Below, piece after piece: positions 15,072 through 15,761 of a stretch of 15,761 nt of DNA. Within the stretch, counting starts at the first letter, position 1. The number at the start of each line of letters is the position of its first letter. Position numbers and translations under genes: made by a program. The notes under the pieces are model-generated. The model worked only from the letters and a program-made list of their open reading frames with translations, was not told where the DNA came from and did no database searches. The DNA comes from Coemansia sp. RSA 922. Lineage: Eukaryota; Kickxellomycota; Kickxellomycetes; Kickxellales; Kickxellaceae. The stretch spans positions 1 through 15,761 of the forward strand of contig JANBQS010000536.1 in NCBI GenBank assembly GCA_027577415.1, written 5' to 3'.

Positions 15072-15761
15072 TGTATGAAATAGAAAAAAAGAAGGCGTGA
15101 TCAGAGGAAGTGTGTAAATGTTGTCGTTAGGCGATTGTTTTTTTGTGTGTGAATCCACCAGGGAAGAAAACGGGATATGTAGTGTAGGTAGTTTTTGCGT
15201 GAAAAAGAGAGGAAAGGAAAGGGAATAAAGAGGAGGAAGCGTTTGTTAGTGTCAACAATACATTAATTTCGGTGTAGAGGAGTAGGAAGCGGCGACGGAT
15301 AGGATTGAGGATAGGAGGGGGAGGGAAAGCGGTAAGGAAAGAGAAGGGAAAAAGGAAGAAAAAAAGGCGTACACTAATAGGATGTACTATAAAAAAAACA
15401 ATGCCCGACTGGTGGTTAGCGTAAGAGAAAGGAATGAAAGGATCGTGTGCTCCAGTCTACATGGTCTTATGTTTATCCGCAACTCGATTGTTGTCACCGT
15501 CCCCCCTCATCTTGCGGTCCGAGCTTACCAGAGACCGAAGCGATAGTCGTAACGACCAAGCGCTAAATAAAAAAAACTAAGAAAAGTAAACAAGCCACTA
15601 CTTTTGAAATTATTTTTTTTTGCATTTTTAGTAAATAATAGTAACCGTATTCCCTAATCTCCATTTCGCTTGCTACTACATGGTCCCAGCGGTGAAAGAG
15701 AGGGGAGGCTTATTTATGTTGGTATATAAACATAAACAGTGTGTTCTACTGACATTTTTTC
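15072..15761. other. Promoter and 5' leader of the bHLH gene
   Basis: No coding gene is seen. The minus-strand leader is strongly pyrimidine-rich from 15180 to 15370. It holds a three-codon upstream frame (ATG TAT TGT TGA, near 15260) and a probable intron at 15387-15528. Towards the right end are A/T runs and a TATATAAAC element on the + strand (about 15723-15731). That element could serve a gene starting beyond the window. Confidence 0.5.
15387..15528 (-). other. Probable 5' UTR intron of the bHLH gene (142 bases)
   Basis: On the minus strand the donor is CTCTG|GTAAGC at 15528, a perfect CTAAC branch site is at 15419-15415, and an uninterrupted T8 run leads to the acceptor ATAG ending at 15387. 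The branch A (15416) is 29 bases from the acceptor, against 28 in the septin intron. This is the same architecture as the one intron proven by protein conservation in this window. The exon upstream (15529-~15560) has no ATG, so it would be non-coding. Confidence 0.5.

Noticed and set aside
15072..15158. 29-residue N-terminal extension of the bHLH protein
   Set aside because: Begins at GTG, not ATG, and is read from the pyrimidine-rich leader.
15430..15580. Possible tRNA gene in the less A/T-rich part of the right flank
   Set aside because: No B-box (GTTCRANNC) and no acceptor-stem pairing were found; the sequence is better explained by a leader intron.

Overview
This looks like a fungal nuclear genome segment with compact, intron-poor genes, T-rich leaders and short GT-AG introns with CTAAC-type branch sites. 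It carries a fungal septin, a FunK1-type kinase and an F-box-like/LRR-like family present in several decaying copies. That family combination suggests an early-diverging fungus, and I would guess Kickxellomycotina (Coemansia-like). The lineage guess is from recalled family resemblance, not from a search.

Left third (1-5000): housekeeping genes. The C-terminus of an unidentified + strand gene runs off the left edge (2-139). Next is a eukaryotic phosphopantetheine adenylyltransferase for coenzyme A synthesis (529-1440, +). It converges, with a 43-base gap, on an acidic disordered protein of unknown role carrying an FGDF motif (1484-2353, -). An HDHD3-like HAD-superfamily protein (2515-3249, -) and a CDC3-group septin with one 92-base intron (3640-4991, -) follow.

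Middle (5000-13140): a 1.5 kb low-complexity gene-free stretch, then an accessory region. An intact FunK1 kinase (7640-10286, -) and an intact F-box-like protein (11009-12718, +) form a divergent pair. I rebuilt the kinase with an upstream exon and a 124-base intron, giving about 840 aa. To the left is a decayed copy of the same pair in the same divergent arrangement: a kinase relic (6495-6846, -) and an F-box-like relic (6974-7525, +), both with stops, frameshifts and deletions. A further F-box-like 3'-end relic (10580-10940, +) sits between the two intact genes. Hence at least two kinase copies and three F-box-like copies have existed here.

Right part (13140-15761): a 642-aa bHLH transcription factor with an AT-hook-like motif (13143-15071, -). 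Its leader probably contains a 142-base 5' UTR intron. No tRNA, rRNA, CRISPR array or transposase was recognised.

The best candidate for something undescribed is the repeated divergent FunK1 / F-box-like pair, in which the kinase also carries an N-terminal segment resembling a PD-(D/E)XK nuclease fold. That the two proteins work together is inferred only from their repeated adjacency.
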